DNA from: Salinisphaera hydrothermalis
GTDB taxonomy: Bacteria; Pseudomonadota; Gammaproteobacteria; Nevskiales; Salinisphaeraceae
NCBI RefSeq assembly: GCF_040361195.1
Contig: NZ_APNE01000001.1
Length of the DNA stretch: 64,000 nt
Strand: one strand, 5' to 3'
Positions 53,562-62,258 of the stretch are shown here, piece by piece; within the stretch, counting starts at the first letter, position 1; the number at the start of each line of letters is the position of its first letter. The notes under the pieces were generated by a model. It saw only the letters and a program-made list of their open reading frames with translations, was not told the DNA's origin and did not search any database. The position numbers and the translations under genes were made by a program.

Positions 53562-55259
53562 GTGACGAGGGAAGAGCTACAGACGATTATCGCGTTTGTC
53601 GAGAAAGGACGCGGTTTTTCCACGCAGCATCTCGGGATCACCGAGCCGTTGTGGGACATAGTGCTGTTTGTCATGCGCCGTCACCTGGAAAACAAGCTCG
53701 TGACGATGACCAGCCTCGCGCAGTCTTCCAACTTTCCGTATACGACGGCGGTACGGAAAATCGATCATATGATCGAGGAAGGCTTGATCATAAAGCGTGC
53801 CCGCACGGTAACCGGCAAATCTTTTTCTTTGCACCCCAGCGAGGAACTCATCGCCAGATTTCATCAATACGCGTTCGATATGAAAGAACTCGTGGCGATG
53901 ACGTTCGGTTTTCCGGTCGATGACGAAGGCCGCAGTAACTACTACTTCGGTGCCTCTTATCTCGCCGCCAGTATTATCCCTGCGCCGACGGTGTTGAGGC
54001 AGGGGATCGGCATCGACAATACGTTGCGTGTTCTCGTCAACGATGATCAGACCTTTCTCGTATGGCAACGCGTGATCGGCGATCTGGAGCAATGGCTCGG
54101 CGGGCATGTCGATATCACCATGGTCAACCTGGACCAACTGCGTGAGCGTACGCTGGAGAACGCGAACGAAGAGTTGTCGAATTACGATATTGTTGATTTC
54201 GACCTGCCGTGGCTTGGGGAGTATCACCAAAGAAATGTTTTGCGGCCGATAGATGACTTGGTGGCGCGCGGTGACTTCAACGTATCGGATTTCCAGCCCA
54301 CGGGGTGGGAGGCTTCTTCCTATGAGGATGTGCAGTATGGCGTGCCCATCGAGCCTACTCCGGAACTTCTGTTTTATCGGCGCGATATCCTTGAGGGAGC
54401 GGATATTGAGTTGCCGGAGACAACAGATGATCTGCTCCGTGCGCTTTCCGAGCTGAATAAGAAATGCCCGGATATTCGCGGTATTAGCTTCTGCGCTGCG
54501 CCGGGTGCTCCGATTGCCCACATGTTCATGCAGATCATGGGTGACTTCGGCCGGCCGCCGATAAATCTGCCTTTGGTGAATGGAGACTTCGATCTTTCCC
54601 AAATCCAAGGGGAGCAGCTGCGCCCCTGCATCGATACGCCGGAAGGCCTCGCCGCGGCCGACTATCTTTTAAGACTCAAGGCGTTTGCACCGGACGACAT
54701 TCTAGAGATGGACTGGGACAAGACGGTACGGCGGTTCAGCGACGGGGACGTGGCGTTCGCCTATGCGTGGTCGGGGCGCGCATCGAGATTTGATCTCAAT
54801 CCTGGATCACCGGCTTATCGGAACACGGGATACATGGCTCATCCGAATGGGGCCAACGGGCCCAATATATCGCCCATGGGCGGGTATGCGCTGGGGATTC
54901 CAGCGAATATCGCGCCGGACCGTGTCGACCTCGCGTGGCGTGTCATCAAGTATCTCACTTCGCCGGCGGTGACGAAGTTCTACATGCAAAAAGGCTGTCT
55001 CGTCAGTCCCCGTTTCAGCGTCAACGCCGACCCGGAGGTTAGAAACATGAGCCGTATCATCGAGACGGTCGACAACCTGGCTCAGCAAGGGCGGCTCAAA
55101 TTCTGGCAGCGGCCGCCAGTGCCGGAATTCAGCGATATCGTGCGCGTTCTGGGCGGCGAGATTCACGACATGATGCGTGGGAATACCAGCCCGGCCAACG
55201 CGCTATCACGAGCTCAGTCGCATATCGATCAGTTGATGCGCGCACACAATCACTATTGA
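53562..55259 (+). CDS. Winged-helix regulator fused to an extracellular solute-binding domain
   Basis: A 565-aa two-part protein. Residues ~28-105 look like a MarR-type winged helix: LWDIVLFVMRRHL, LVTMTSLAQSSNFPYTTAVRKIDHMIEEGLIIKRA (HTH with recognition helix near 59-71), then a wing. Residues ~150-560 look like a family-1 (MalE/UgpB-like) ABC binding protein: DIVDFDLPWLGEYHQRNVLRPIDDL, YGVPIEPTPELLFYRRDIL, GGYALGIPAN, AWRVIKYLTSPAVTKFYMQKG. There is no signal peptide, so the binding domain should be cytoplasmic; a mildly hydrophobic stretch at ~127-145 is too weak for a clear membrane span. GTG start behind GCGAGG. Probably a sugar- or polyol-sensing repressor/activator of the genes downstream. 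Confidence 0.8.
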   Translation: MTREELQTIIAFVEKGRGFSTQHLGITEPLWDIVLFVMRRHLENKLVTMTSLAQSSNFPYTTAVRKIDHMIEEGLIIKRARTVTGKSFSLHPSEELIARFHQYAFDMKELVAMTFGFPVDDEGRSNYYFGASYLAASIIPAPTVLRQGIGIDNTLRVLVNDDQTFLVWQRVIGDLEQWLGGHVDITMVNLDQLRERTLENANEELSNYDIVDFDLPWLGEYHQRNVLRPIDDLVARGDFNVSDFQPTGWEASSYEDVQYGVPIEPTPELLFYRRDILEGADIELPETTDDLLRALSELNKKCPDIRGISFCAAPGAPIAHMFMQIMGDFGRPPINLPLVNGDFDLSQIQGEQLRPCIDTPEGLAAADYLLRLKAFAPDDILEMDWDKTVRRFSDGDVAFAYAWSGRASRFDLNPGSPAYRNTGYMAHPNGANGPNISPMGGYALGIPANIAPDRVDLAWRVIKYLTSPAVTKFYMQKGCLVSPRFSVNADPEVRNMSRIIETVDNLAQQGRLKFWQRPPVPEFSDIVRVLGGEIHDMMRGNTSPANALSRAQSHIDQLMRAHNHY

Positions 55260-55904
55260 ACGCGACGCCCCGCCACGCGTCTTCGTGATCTTCAATATCG
55301 GCGAGACCGGCCTGCGGCAAGCCCCGTCGCCCGGATTGATCGCCGAAAGCGAAGCGTAACGCCGGTGCAAGTGCCGCTAGATCAAACCCGGCTGATCATC
55401 GCCCAAGTGGGTGAACAACGTGACTACGCGCGGTTGCTTCATGAGGATGTCATCTGCACCTGACCTGGGCAGATGGAGTATCTCCTCGCGGCATGCCGAA
55501 TGCACACGCCTGTCGGCTCGATTGGCGGCCTGAACAATGGCGTAGGAAGTGCCGGGCTGGTACAGATCGCGGCGATTGAGGGCCAGCTTCAGCTGGCCCT
55601 CAAACTTTACGGGCGTCTGATTCAATTCGAGCCACGCTCGTCGGCGAAATCAACGCGTTCTCAGCGTTCGAGCCGATAGATGAAAAATCCGCGTACTCGG
55701 AATAAAAGATGTGTGTTGCATCAATAATTTGAGTCGTGTCCCAATAGTCGCGCCATCGAAACCTACCGTCTGGTTTTGTCCTAGATGGAGATTCCCATTG
55801 TGAATGAATTATAGCTCGTGGCTCTTTGATCCAGGTGATAGCTTCTTCCCACAGCACTGTTAGATAAAAATTATTGGCAAAACAGAGTGCACGAGGAGGA
55901 GAAA
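55260..55904. other. 645-base gap with a GC-poor patch upstream of the transport genes
   Basis: No recognisable gene. 55260-55620 has open stretches on both strands interrupted by stops. From about 55670 to 55890 the sequence is clearly AT-rich, with a -10-like TTAGATAAAAAT near 55860, where the promoter of the binding-protein gene probably lies. A minus-strand frame at 55600-55917 starts inside that gene and is not accepted as a gene, though it could be gene debris. Confidence 0.5.
55576..55603. other. Perfect 13-bp-arm palindrome
   Basis: TTGAGGGCCAGCT (55576-55588) is followed by TC and its exact reverse complement (55591-55603). It could be a terminator for the regulator gene 317 bases upstream, or an operator for the downstream gene 302 bases away. 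No long T-run follows. Confidence 0.55.
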
Positions 55905-56897
55905 ATGATGAAATCACGAGCTTTTGGGCGTTTTGTCGCGGTAGTGGCGCTAGCCGGTATGGCTCTGAACGCTGCAGCTGCCGATAAGCCGGATTGGCTG
56001 AAAGGGCCCCTGACCAAGCCGCTCGATCAGGTTCGGCTCGGAATCACGGTGCTTTATCCCGAGTCGAATTCGTATCAAGCGCGCTACGCGGAAACAGTGC
56101 GAACTTATACGAAGAAGTTGGGTGTCCAGGCGACGATCATGGATCCCCAGGGCGATCCATCGAAGCAATTCAGCCAGATTCAGAATCTGATCGCGGAACA
56201 CGTGGACGCGATGGTCGTCTGGCCGACCAGCGCGGTGGCCGTGAATCCGGCGATTCGCCGGGCACACGCCGCAGGCATACCCGTGATCATCTCGAATTCG
56301 CATATCGACAAGTCTGCGCGGCAATATACCGTGGGCTTTACCGGTCCGGATGATTGCGGTCAGGCGCGTAAGGCCGGCGAGATGATGGTCCATGCCCTCG
56401 ATGGCAAGGGGCAGATCGTCCTGGTGCTCGGCACCCCGGGCTACGCTACTGCCATGATTCGCGAATCTTGTTTTATGGATGTCATCAAGAAGCATCCGGA
56501 TATCAAGGTGCTCGATAAACAGCCCGCCAACTGGAATCGCGGTAAAGCGCAATCGGTCATGGAAGCTTATCTGACCAAGTATGGGCAGAAGATCGACGGT
56601 GTTTATGCCGAGGACGATGGCATGGGGTTGGGTGTTCTCAACGCTATCAAGGGCGCCGGGATCAAGAAAGGTCGGATCAAGCTGGTGACCGCGAACATGT
56701 TCAGCCAGGGCTATACGGCCATCAAACAAGGATGGGAAACGGGCTCCGTCTGGCAGTCGCCCAGCGACGACGCCAAGCTTGCGATCCAGACTGCGATTCG
56801 CGTTGCCGAAGGCGAGTCTGTCCCCAAGGTCCAGCACATCCCGACGCCGAAGGTTAACGCTGAAACGATCAAGAATTTCAGCCAGCCCACCTGGTAG
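55905..56897 (+). CDS. Sugar ABC transporter periplasmic binding protein A
   Basis: A 330-aa ribose-type (type-1 periplasmic-binding fold, RbsB-like) protein. Signal peptide MMKSRAFGRFVAVVALAGMALNAAA, cleavage near residue 25. The mature chain opens PDWLKGPLTKPLDQVRLGITVLYPESNSYQARYAETV, then IMDPQGDPSKQFSQIQNLIAEHVDAMVVWPTS, AAGIPVIISNSHID and GTPGYATAM; GKAQSVMEAYLTKYGQKIDGVYAEDDGMGLGVLNAIK is the C-lobe. An AGGAGG box is 5 bases before the ATG (an ATG follows at once at 55908). It is a clear paralogue of the binding protein at 61 kb. Confidence 0.87.
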   Translation: MMKSRAFGRFVAVVALAGMALNAAAADKPDWLKGPLTKPLDQVRLGITVLYPESNSYQARYAETVRTYTKKLGVQATIMDPQGDPSKQFSQIQNLIAEHVDAMVVWPTSAVAVNPAIRRAHAAGIPVIISNSHIDKSARQYTVGFTGPDDCGQARKAGEMMVHALDGKGQIVLVLGTPGYATAMIRESCFMDVIKKHPDIKVLDKQPANWNRGKAQSVMEAYLTKYGQKIDGVYAEDDGMGLGVLNAIKGAGIKKGRIKLVTANMFSQGYTAIKQGWETGSVWQSPSDDAKLAIQTAIRVAEGESVPKVQHIPTPKVNAETIKNFSQPTW

Positions 56898-56911
56898 TCC
56901 TAAAGTGCGCC

Positions 56912-56945
56912 AAGTGCTGTCTCGCCGTCACGCGAGGCAGCACTT
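56912..56945 (+). terminator. Strong stem-loop after binding protein A
   Basis: A 14-bp stem with one G-U pair (56912-56925 with 56932-56945, 6-nt loop) starts 14 bases past the stop. No T-run follows, so it is more likely a 3'-end stabiliser or partial terminator that lets the binding-protein mRNA accumulate over the downstream genes, as is common in binding-protein operons. Confidence 0.6.
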
Positions 56946-57110
56946 CATAGTCAACCGATTGAGCATCTCGCATCGAGCCGGTTGTGGCCGGTCGTGATCG
57001 CGCGAGCCTTATCGAAGGACGGTCAAAGCCAAAGCGCAGTGGAGTGAGCGCTCGAGCGCAGATCCTGGGGCTTGGAGTTCGATGCGGCTGCGGAACTGGA
57101 GAAGTGCATT

Positions 57111-57881
57111 GTGAACGACGAACTATTCAGCCTGGCGGATCGTGTGGCCGTAGTGACGGGTTCGGGGCGTGGCATCGGCTTCGCCATCGCGAAAACCCTC
57201 GCTGAAGCGGGCGCGATGGTGGTTGTAGCGGAGTTGGACCCGGAGTTGGGCCAAAAGGCAGCCTTGGCCCTGACCGAGATGGGCCACCAGGCGAGCTTCG
57301 TGCCGGTCAACGTTGCAGATTCCGAAGCCGTCAAGCAGGCAGCGGATCAGGTCATTGGTACACACGGCCGGATGGATATCCTGGTGAACAACGCCGGCAT
57401 CTGCATCAATGCCGATGCGGTGGATACGACCGACGACATATGGGCCCGACAGATGAACGTCAATCTGAACGGGGTTTTTTACTGCTGTCGCGAATTTGGT
57501 CGACATATGGTTGAACAGGGGGGCGGCAGTATCGTCAATATCTCCTCGATGGCGGGCGTGATCGATGTACGACCCCAGGCACACGTGGCCTACAGCGTTT
57601 CCAAGGCCGGCGTGGCTCATATGGCGCGCGTGCTTGCATCTGAATGGGCCGCAGATGGCGTGCGTGTGAACGCTGTCGGGCCCGGCTATGTAGCGACGGA
57701 TATGCCACTCGCGGCAGCCCTTAAGGATGGTCTGATGGATAGCTGGATGGCGAACGTGCCGATCAAACGCATGAGCGAGCCGGAAGAGATTGCCAGCGTG
57801 GTTCTCTTTCTTGCCAGCGATGCGGCCAGCAGTGTGACCGGCCATCTTCTGATGGCCGACGGCGGGTACACGGTCTGGTAG
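57111..57881 (+). CDS. SDR sugar/polyol dehydrogenase
   Basis: A 256-aa classical short-chain dehydrogenase. Cofactor motif TGSGRGIG at about residues 16-23, Asp in AELDPE (NAD preference likely), NNAG in ILVNNAGICINAD, catalytic Ser in ISSMAG, Tyr/Lys in AYSVSKAG, and the C-terminal VTGHLLMADGGYTVW. The type resembles enzymes oxidising sugar alcohols or sugars. GTG 57111 has a GGAG box; an upstream TTG in frame is less likely. Its place among sugar transport genes suggests it handles the imported substrate. Confidence 0.8.
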   Translation: MNDELFSLADRVAVVTGSGRGIGFAIAKTLAEAGAMVVVAELDPELGQKAALALTEMGHQASFVPVNVADSEAVKQAADQVIGTHGRMDILVNNAGICINADAVDTTDDIWARQMNVNLNGVFYCCREFGRHMVEQGGGSIVNISSMAGVIDVRPQAHVAYSVSKAGVAHMARVLASEWAADGVRVNAVGPGYVATDMPLAAALKDGLMDSWMANVPIKRMSEPEEIASVVLFLASDAASSVTGHLLMADGGYTVW

Positions 57882-58430
57882 CAAAGTGACGATCGGCGCG
57901 GTTTCTTCTGCACGCATCGGGTGCCGGCTGGTTATCCGCTCCGGTCGGCCTAGTCAGGAAAAAGTACGCACTGTTTATCGCGGGCCGGGATCACGGTCTG
58001 TGATAAATCCGCAATTCCGCCAATAAGTTGTCGGTCGAACAAGACGCAGTGTTCGTGCATTGGCATGAATGGGGACCGGAAAAGATATCCAGTTCGGATA
58101 ATGTCCAAAGCGGCATGACTGACGATTCCAATCTCGAAAATTGAGGCTGATAATCGTATTGAAGAATCTGACGGGCAGCTTCGCATAGAGGCGCCAGGAA
58201 GGCGACAAGCGAGGCGCGAGGCAAACGAGATATTTCTTTAATGACTGAGCGGCGGTTCGTCAGTGAATCGAAAGCCGGGAATCGCTCGGGTGATGGTACG
58301 GATTGTTCCGGAAACAGGGCGGTCGCTGATTGCATCGATTGTTGCTGCTGGGTCCACATCTGGTCCGAGGCCGGAGCCCACACGAACCCAAAGAGTGTAG
58401 ATGGCCGCCCAGCTGGAAGCGGGATAGATA
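57882..58430. other. 549-base gap inside the sugar module
   Basis: No convincing gene. The composition is mixed and includes AT-rich stretches near 57960-58240. Minus-strand frames of up to 130 aa (57991-58383) carry no pattern I recognise. A TTCCGGAA is at 58306-58313. It may hold a promoter for the VOC/permease part, or a decayed gene. Confidence 0.5.
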
Positions 58431-58979
58431 ATGACTGAACAACAGGCTGGACAAGGAATTCCGGGGCTCTGCGGCACGGATCATATTGGATTCACCGTGC
58501 CGAATCTCGATGAGGCGGTTGCTTTCTTTCGCGATGTGATCGGTTGCGAAGTGTTCTATCCCATGGGGCCGATATCGGCCGACGATGATTGGATGAAGCG
58601 GCGGCTGAACGTTGATCCACGTGCGTGTATCAAGGGAATTCGGCTGTTGCGCTGCGGTAACGGCTCGAACTTCGAGGTGTTCGAGTATGAAGCGCCCGAG
58701 CAGACCCGAGAGCTACCGCGCAACAGCGACATCGGCGGGCATCACCTGGCTTTCTACGTCGATGACATGGAGCAGGCCGTTGCCTACTTGCGTCGCCACG
58801 GGCTGACCGTCCTCGGAGATCCCGAATACAAGACGCTGGGGCCGAGTGCCGGCGAGGCGTGGGTGTATTTCCTCGCGCCGTGGGGCATGCAGCTCGAACT
58901 CGTGAGTTATCCCGAAGGCAAAGCCTATGAAAAGGAGTATCGCGGCCGACTCTGGCACGCGAAATTCCCCGGCGATTAA
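58431..58979 (+). CDS. VOC-fold (glyoxalase-like) metalloprotein
   Basis: A 182-aa vicinal-oxygen-chelate protein with two paired beta-alpha-beta-beta-beta modules. Probable metal ligands are His18 (GTDHIGFTV), a Glu at ~82-87 (FEVFEYE), His104/105 (GGHHLAFYV) and Glu156 (MQLELVSYPEG), the usual one-per-module-edge pattern. Such proteins include glyoxalase I, epimerases, isomerases and ring-cleaving dioxygenases. Lying between the dehydrogenase and permease genes, it could isomerise or epimerise the oxidised sugar. Function not assignable from sequence. Confidence 0.78.
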   Translation: MTEQQAGQGIPGLCGTDHIGFTVPNLDEAVAFFRDVIGCEVFYPMGPISADDDWMKRRLNVDPRACIKGIRLLRCGNGSNFEVFEYEAPEQTRELPRNSDIGGHHLAFYVDDMEQAVAYLRRHGLTVLGDPEYKTLGPSAGEAWVYFLAPWGMQLELVSYPEGKAYEKEYRGRLWHAKFPGD

Positions 58980-59142
58980 GCGCGCCGCATCGACCTCTTG
59001 CGTCGGCGCTCACGCCACGCCAGGTCGTCGCCGGTAAATGCGGGCAAAGGCCGAGACATAACGGCCACGCCCGGCAAAGACAATGGATTTCAACTGCTGG
59101 TGCCCAACCGAGCGGCAGCACGTGCGGAGGAGATGGTAAGCA

Positions 59143-60111
59143 GTGGACGCACTAATCAAACGGATGAATTTGCCGGAGCTGGCGCGGCAGCAGGGCATCT
59201 TGATCGCCTTCGTGATTTTTCTTGTCGTGGTGGCGTTGAACTCGGATACGTTTCTGACCGTTGGGAACGTGCTGCAGGTTCTCCGACAGGTTTCGATACT
59301 GGGCACGATGGCCCTGGGCGTCACCTTTGTCGTGCTGAGCGGTCGGCTGGATCTATCCGTGGGTTCGATGCTCTCGCTGACCACGGTCATCGTGGTGGAT
59401 CTGCACGACAAGATCGGTCCCGGCCCGGCGATTTTGATCACGCTGCTGGTTGGGCTTGCCGTCGGCGCGGTCAACGGGCTGCTGATCGGCTATATGCGGC
59501 TGAATTCCTTGATCGTGACTCTCGGCATGTTGTCCGCGTTGCAGGGCGTTACTCTGATTTATACCGGTGGCAAGAACGTCGGTATCGCGGACCCCGACGC
59601 CACCTGGTTCAGCTTTTTCGGCCGCGGTTACTTCCTGGATATCCCGGTGCCGGTGTGGATATTTCTGGGGAGCGCGCTGGTGCTCGGCGTGGTGCTGGCC
59701 AAGATGGCTTATGGGCGGCAGATATACGCCGTCGGCGGCAACGAAGTCGCGAGCAGTGCGTCCGGGATCAATGCAAAACGCATCGTGTTCAGTGCCTACG
59801 TGATCTCCGGTCTGGCTGTGGCGGTCGCGGCAATCATTCTGGGGTCGCGCGTCATGGGATCACAGAACAATGTCGGCCAGGGTTATGAACTGCAGGTTCT
59901 CGCCGGGATCATTCTCGGCGGCACTAGCTTGCTCGGCGGTTCCGGAACAATTCTTAAGACCGTCATCGGCATAACCATTCTCGGCTTCATCAAGAACGGC
60001 CTTTTGTTGCTCGGGTTCGCGTACTACGACCAATGGTTGGTGACCTGGGCCGTGATCATCGGCGCGGTGTGGCTCGACGTGGCGTCCAAACGCGGGAGTT
60101 TATTCGAATGA
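59143..60111 (+). CDS. Sugar ABC transporter permease A (RbsC-like)
   Basis: A 322-aa inner-membrane permease of the ribose/xylose family (BPD_transp_2). Marks: FVVLSGRLDLSVGSMLSLT, AVGAVNGLLIGYMRLNSLIVTLGMLSALQGVTLIYTGG, YGRQIYAVGGNEVASSASGINAKRI (cytoplasmic coupling region) and LAGIILGGTSLLGGSGTI. GTG start behind GGAGGAG. It overlaps permease B by 4 bases (ATGA), so the two probably form a heterodimer. Confidence 0.88.
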   Translation: MDALIKRMNLPELARQQGILIAFVIFLVVVALNSDTFLTVGNVLQVLRQVSILGTMALGVTFVVLSGRLDLSVGSMLSLTTVIVVDLHDKIGPGPAILITLLVGLAVGAVNGLLIGYMRLNSLIVTLGMLSALQGVTLIYTGGKNVGIADPDATWFSFFGRGYFLDIPVPVWIFLGSALVLGVVLAKMAYGRQIYAVGGNEVASSASGINAKRIVFSAYVISGLAVAVAAIILGSRVMGSQNNVGQGYELQVLAGIILGGTSLLGGSGTILKTVIGITILGFIKNGLLLLGFAYYDQWLVTWAVIIGAVWLDVASKRGSLFE

Positions 60112-61124
60112 AGTTCGCAAACTCGGCTGACAAGCGCATGGTTGACGACGCACCAACCCCAACCACCACGCCCGGGACGCATCAGGCGCGGCCCCTGGGG
60201 GGCACCGCCTTGTACTGGCTCGGCCGTAATTCGATCTGGGTGATCCTGCTTGTCTGCGTGGTCGGCTTCAGTTTCGGCAGCCCGTATTTTTTCACCGTAT
60301 TCAACCTGTCGAACATTCTCGTCCAAAGCGCGTTTATCGGCTTCCTGTCGATCGGGATGACGTTGATCATGATCAACGGCAACATCGACTTGACGGTGGG
60401 GTCGACCCTCGGGCTCTGCGCGTGTCTGGCGATCGGGCTGCAGCAATACGGGGTCGCGGTCGCCGTCACGGGCGCGCTCGGGGCCGGTCTGCTACTCGGG
60501 TTCGTCAACGGCATTATCGTGGTCAAGACCGGCGTGCACTCGTTCATCGTGACGCTCGGGGGGCTGATCGGAATTCGCGGGCTGGTATTCGTTTATACCG
60601 GCGAAAATTCGCTGTCGGCGACCAACATGAGTTTCATGGATTTCGGGATGATCTCGATCGGCCCCGTATCGCTGATCGCGGTCCTGTTCCTGGGGTTCAT
60701 GCTGTTCGCGCAGTGGGCGCTTTCGCGCACACGCCACGGACGTGAAGCCTATGCCATCGGCGGTAACCGCCAGGCGGCGGAAAACGCCGGTATCAAGGTT
60801 TCCCGGCACATCGTCATCAACTTCATGGTCTCCGGGCTCATGGCCGCAGTCGCCGGAATCACGATGTCCGCCCAGATGGGGGCGGCAACGCCCAACCTGG
60901 GTACCAACTATGAGCTCTGGACGATCATCGCGGTCGTCCTTGGCGGCACCAAACTTCAGGGTGGAGCGGGCGCGCTCTGGGGAACCTTGGGCGGCGTGCT
61001 CACACTTGGCGTTCTGCGCAACGGCATGAACCTCATGCACGTCCAGCCATTTTATGTACTTGTTCTACTGGGTGTGGTGCTGATTTTCGCACTCATCGTG
61101 GACAAGCAGTTCAATCGGGAATGA
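60108..61124 (+). CDS. Sugar ABC transporter permease B (RbsC-like)
   Basis: A 338-aa permease of the same family, diverged from permease A. A polar N-terminal extension (~1-38) precedes the first hydrophobic segment (SIWVILLVCVVGFSFG). Marks: IGMTLIMINGNIDLTVGSTLGL, GFVNGIIVVKTGVHSFIVTLGGLIGIRGLVFVYTGENS, HGREAYAIGGNRQAAENAGIKVSRH and AVVLGGTKLQGGAGALWGTLGG. ATG 60108 overlaps the stop of permease A. Confidence 0.88.
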   Translation: MKFANSADKRMVDDAPTPTTTPGTHQARPLGGTALYWLGRNSIWVILLVCVVGFSFGSPYFFTVFNLSNILVQSAFIGFLSIGMTLIMINGNIDLTVGSTLGLCACLAIGLQQYGVAVAVTGALGAGLLLGFVNGIIVVKTGVHSFIVTLGGLIGIRGLVFVYTGENSLSATNMSFMDFGMISIGPVSLIAVLFLGFMLFAQWALSRTRHGREAYAIGGNRQAAENAGIKVSRHIVINFMVSGLMAAVAGITMSAQMGAATPNLGTNYELWTIIAVVLGGTKLQGGAGALWGTLGGVLTLGVLRNGMNLMHVQPFYVLVLLGVVLIFALIVDKQFNRE

Positions 61125-61211
61125 CACAACGCCGGCCTTGGCCGACTGCTGTATCGGTCGCTGAACGGGCCGCCTGGAAACGCGATCAATCGATCGACTT
61201 GGAGGAGCATA

Positions 61212-62198
61212 ATGAAAAATACATGGAAAATCATATCAGTAGCGGTCGCGCTGTGCGCGACGTGCAGTGTGGCTTCGGCAGCGGACACGCCATCATGGCT
61301 GAAACAGCCGCTTAAAAAGCCGCTGAGCCAAGTACGCATCGGCATCACACAGAACAATGCAGGCGTAGATGCCTACGAAACGACCTATGAGCAAAGCTTC
61401 AAGGACTACGCCAAGAAGCTCGGCATTCAGGCCATCGTGCTGGACCCCCAAGGAGATCCGGCTCGCCAGTCCAACCAGATCCAGGATCTGACCGCACAGC
61501 GAGTCGACGTCATGATCGTCTGGCCGACGAACGCCAAAGCGCTCGTGCCGGCCGTCTGCCGTGCAAAACGCGCCGGGATACCGGTGGTGATCACCAACTC
61601 GCGCATCGATAAAGCCGGGCGCCGTTGCACGATTGCGTTTTCAGGCCCCGATACCACGAAGGAAGGCCGCGTTGCCGGCCGGATGATGGTGCAGGCGCTC
61701 AACGGCAAGGGGAACGTGGTGATGATCAACGGCACGCCGGGATATGCCACAGCCGTCAATCGTGAAGAAGGTTTTAAAGAGGCTGTAGGCAAGCACAAGG
61801 GCATCAAGATTCTGGACGCCCAGCCGGCAGACTGGAACCGGGCGAAAGCGCAATCCGTCATGGAAAGTTTCATCACCAAATATGGTGAAAAGATCGATGG
61901 TGTCTTTGCGGCGGACGACAACATGGGCGCGGGCGCGCTGAACGCGATCAAGAGCGCGGGTATTCCGTGCGGCCGAATCAAGATCACGGGTGCGACCAAT
62001 TTCGCGGTCGGTTACGACGCCATCAAGGCGGGCTGCTACTACGGCTCAGTTGTGCAATCGCCTGTGGAGGATGCCCGGAATGCGTTGAAAATGGCGGTGA
62101 AAGTCGCTGAAGGACAGAGTGTGCCCAAGACCTCGTACATCGATACGCCTTCGATCACCAAGAACAACATAGACAAGCACCAGCGGCCTGTTTTTTAA
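61212..62198 (+). CDS. Sugar ABC transporter periplasmic binding protein B
   Basis: A 328-aa paralogue of the binding protein at 55.9 kb, similar along its whole length: PSWLKQPLKKPLSQVRIGIT, VLDPQGDPARQSNQIQDLTAQRVDVMIVWPTN, AGIPVVITNSRIDKAGRR, INGTPGYATAV and RAKAQSVMESFITKYGEKIDGVFAADDNMGAGALNAIK. The signal peptide ends near VASA/ADTP (residue 23). Ligand-facing stretches differ (YPESNSYQAR in A, NNAGVDAYET here), and B has extra cysteines, so the two may bind different sugars for one transporter. GGAGG box 7 bases before the ATG. Confidence 0.88.
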   Translation: MKNTWKIISVAVALCATCSVASAADTPSWLKQPLKKPLSQVRIGITQNNAGVDAYETTYEQSFKDYAKKLGIQAIVLDPQGDPARQSNQIQDLTAQRVDVMIVWPTNAKALVPAVCRAKRAGIPVVITNSRIDKAGRRCTIAFSGPDTTKEGRVAGRMMVQALNGKGNVVMINGTPGYATAVNREEGFKEAVGKHKGIKILDAQPADWNRAKAQSVMESFITKYGEKIDGVFAADDNMGAGALNAIKSAGIPCGRIKITGATNFAVGYDAIKAGCYYGSVVQSPVEDARNALKMAVKVAEGQSVPKTSYIDTPSITKNNIDKHQRPVF

Positions 62199-62208
62199 GG
62201 CGACCAGC

Positions 62209-62233
62209 GGAGCCAGGTGGCCCTGGCAGCTCC
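62209..62233 (+). other. Stem-loop between binding protein B and the ATPase gene
   Basis: GCCAGG (62212-62217) pairs with CCTGGC (62222-62227) around a 4-nt loop, and flanking GGAG/CTCC (62209-62212, 62230-62233) could extend it with a bulge. It begins 10 bases past the stop, echoing the stem after binding protein A. Confidence 0.4.
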
Positions 62234-62258
62234 ACACGATTTGCGAGGTAGGTGAGAG

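Noticed and set aside
55600..55917. Minus-strand 105-codon frame as a gene
   Set aside because: Its only ATG lies within the binding-protein gene, and no ribosome-binding site or family pattern is seen. Kept only as a remark on possible gene debris.
53191..58313. TTCCGGAA palindromes (53191-53198, 58306-58313) as operators of the fused regulator
   Set aside because: An 8-base palindrome is expected about once by chance in a window of this size; two copies, and a further one within a coding region, are not enough.
57991..58383. Minus-strand 130-codon frame in the SDR-VOC gap
   Set aside because: No recognisable motif, unusual Ser/Gln/Pro composition and no ribosome-binding site.
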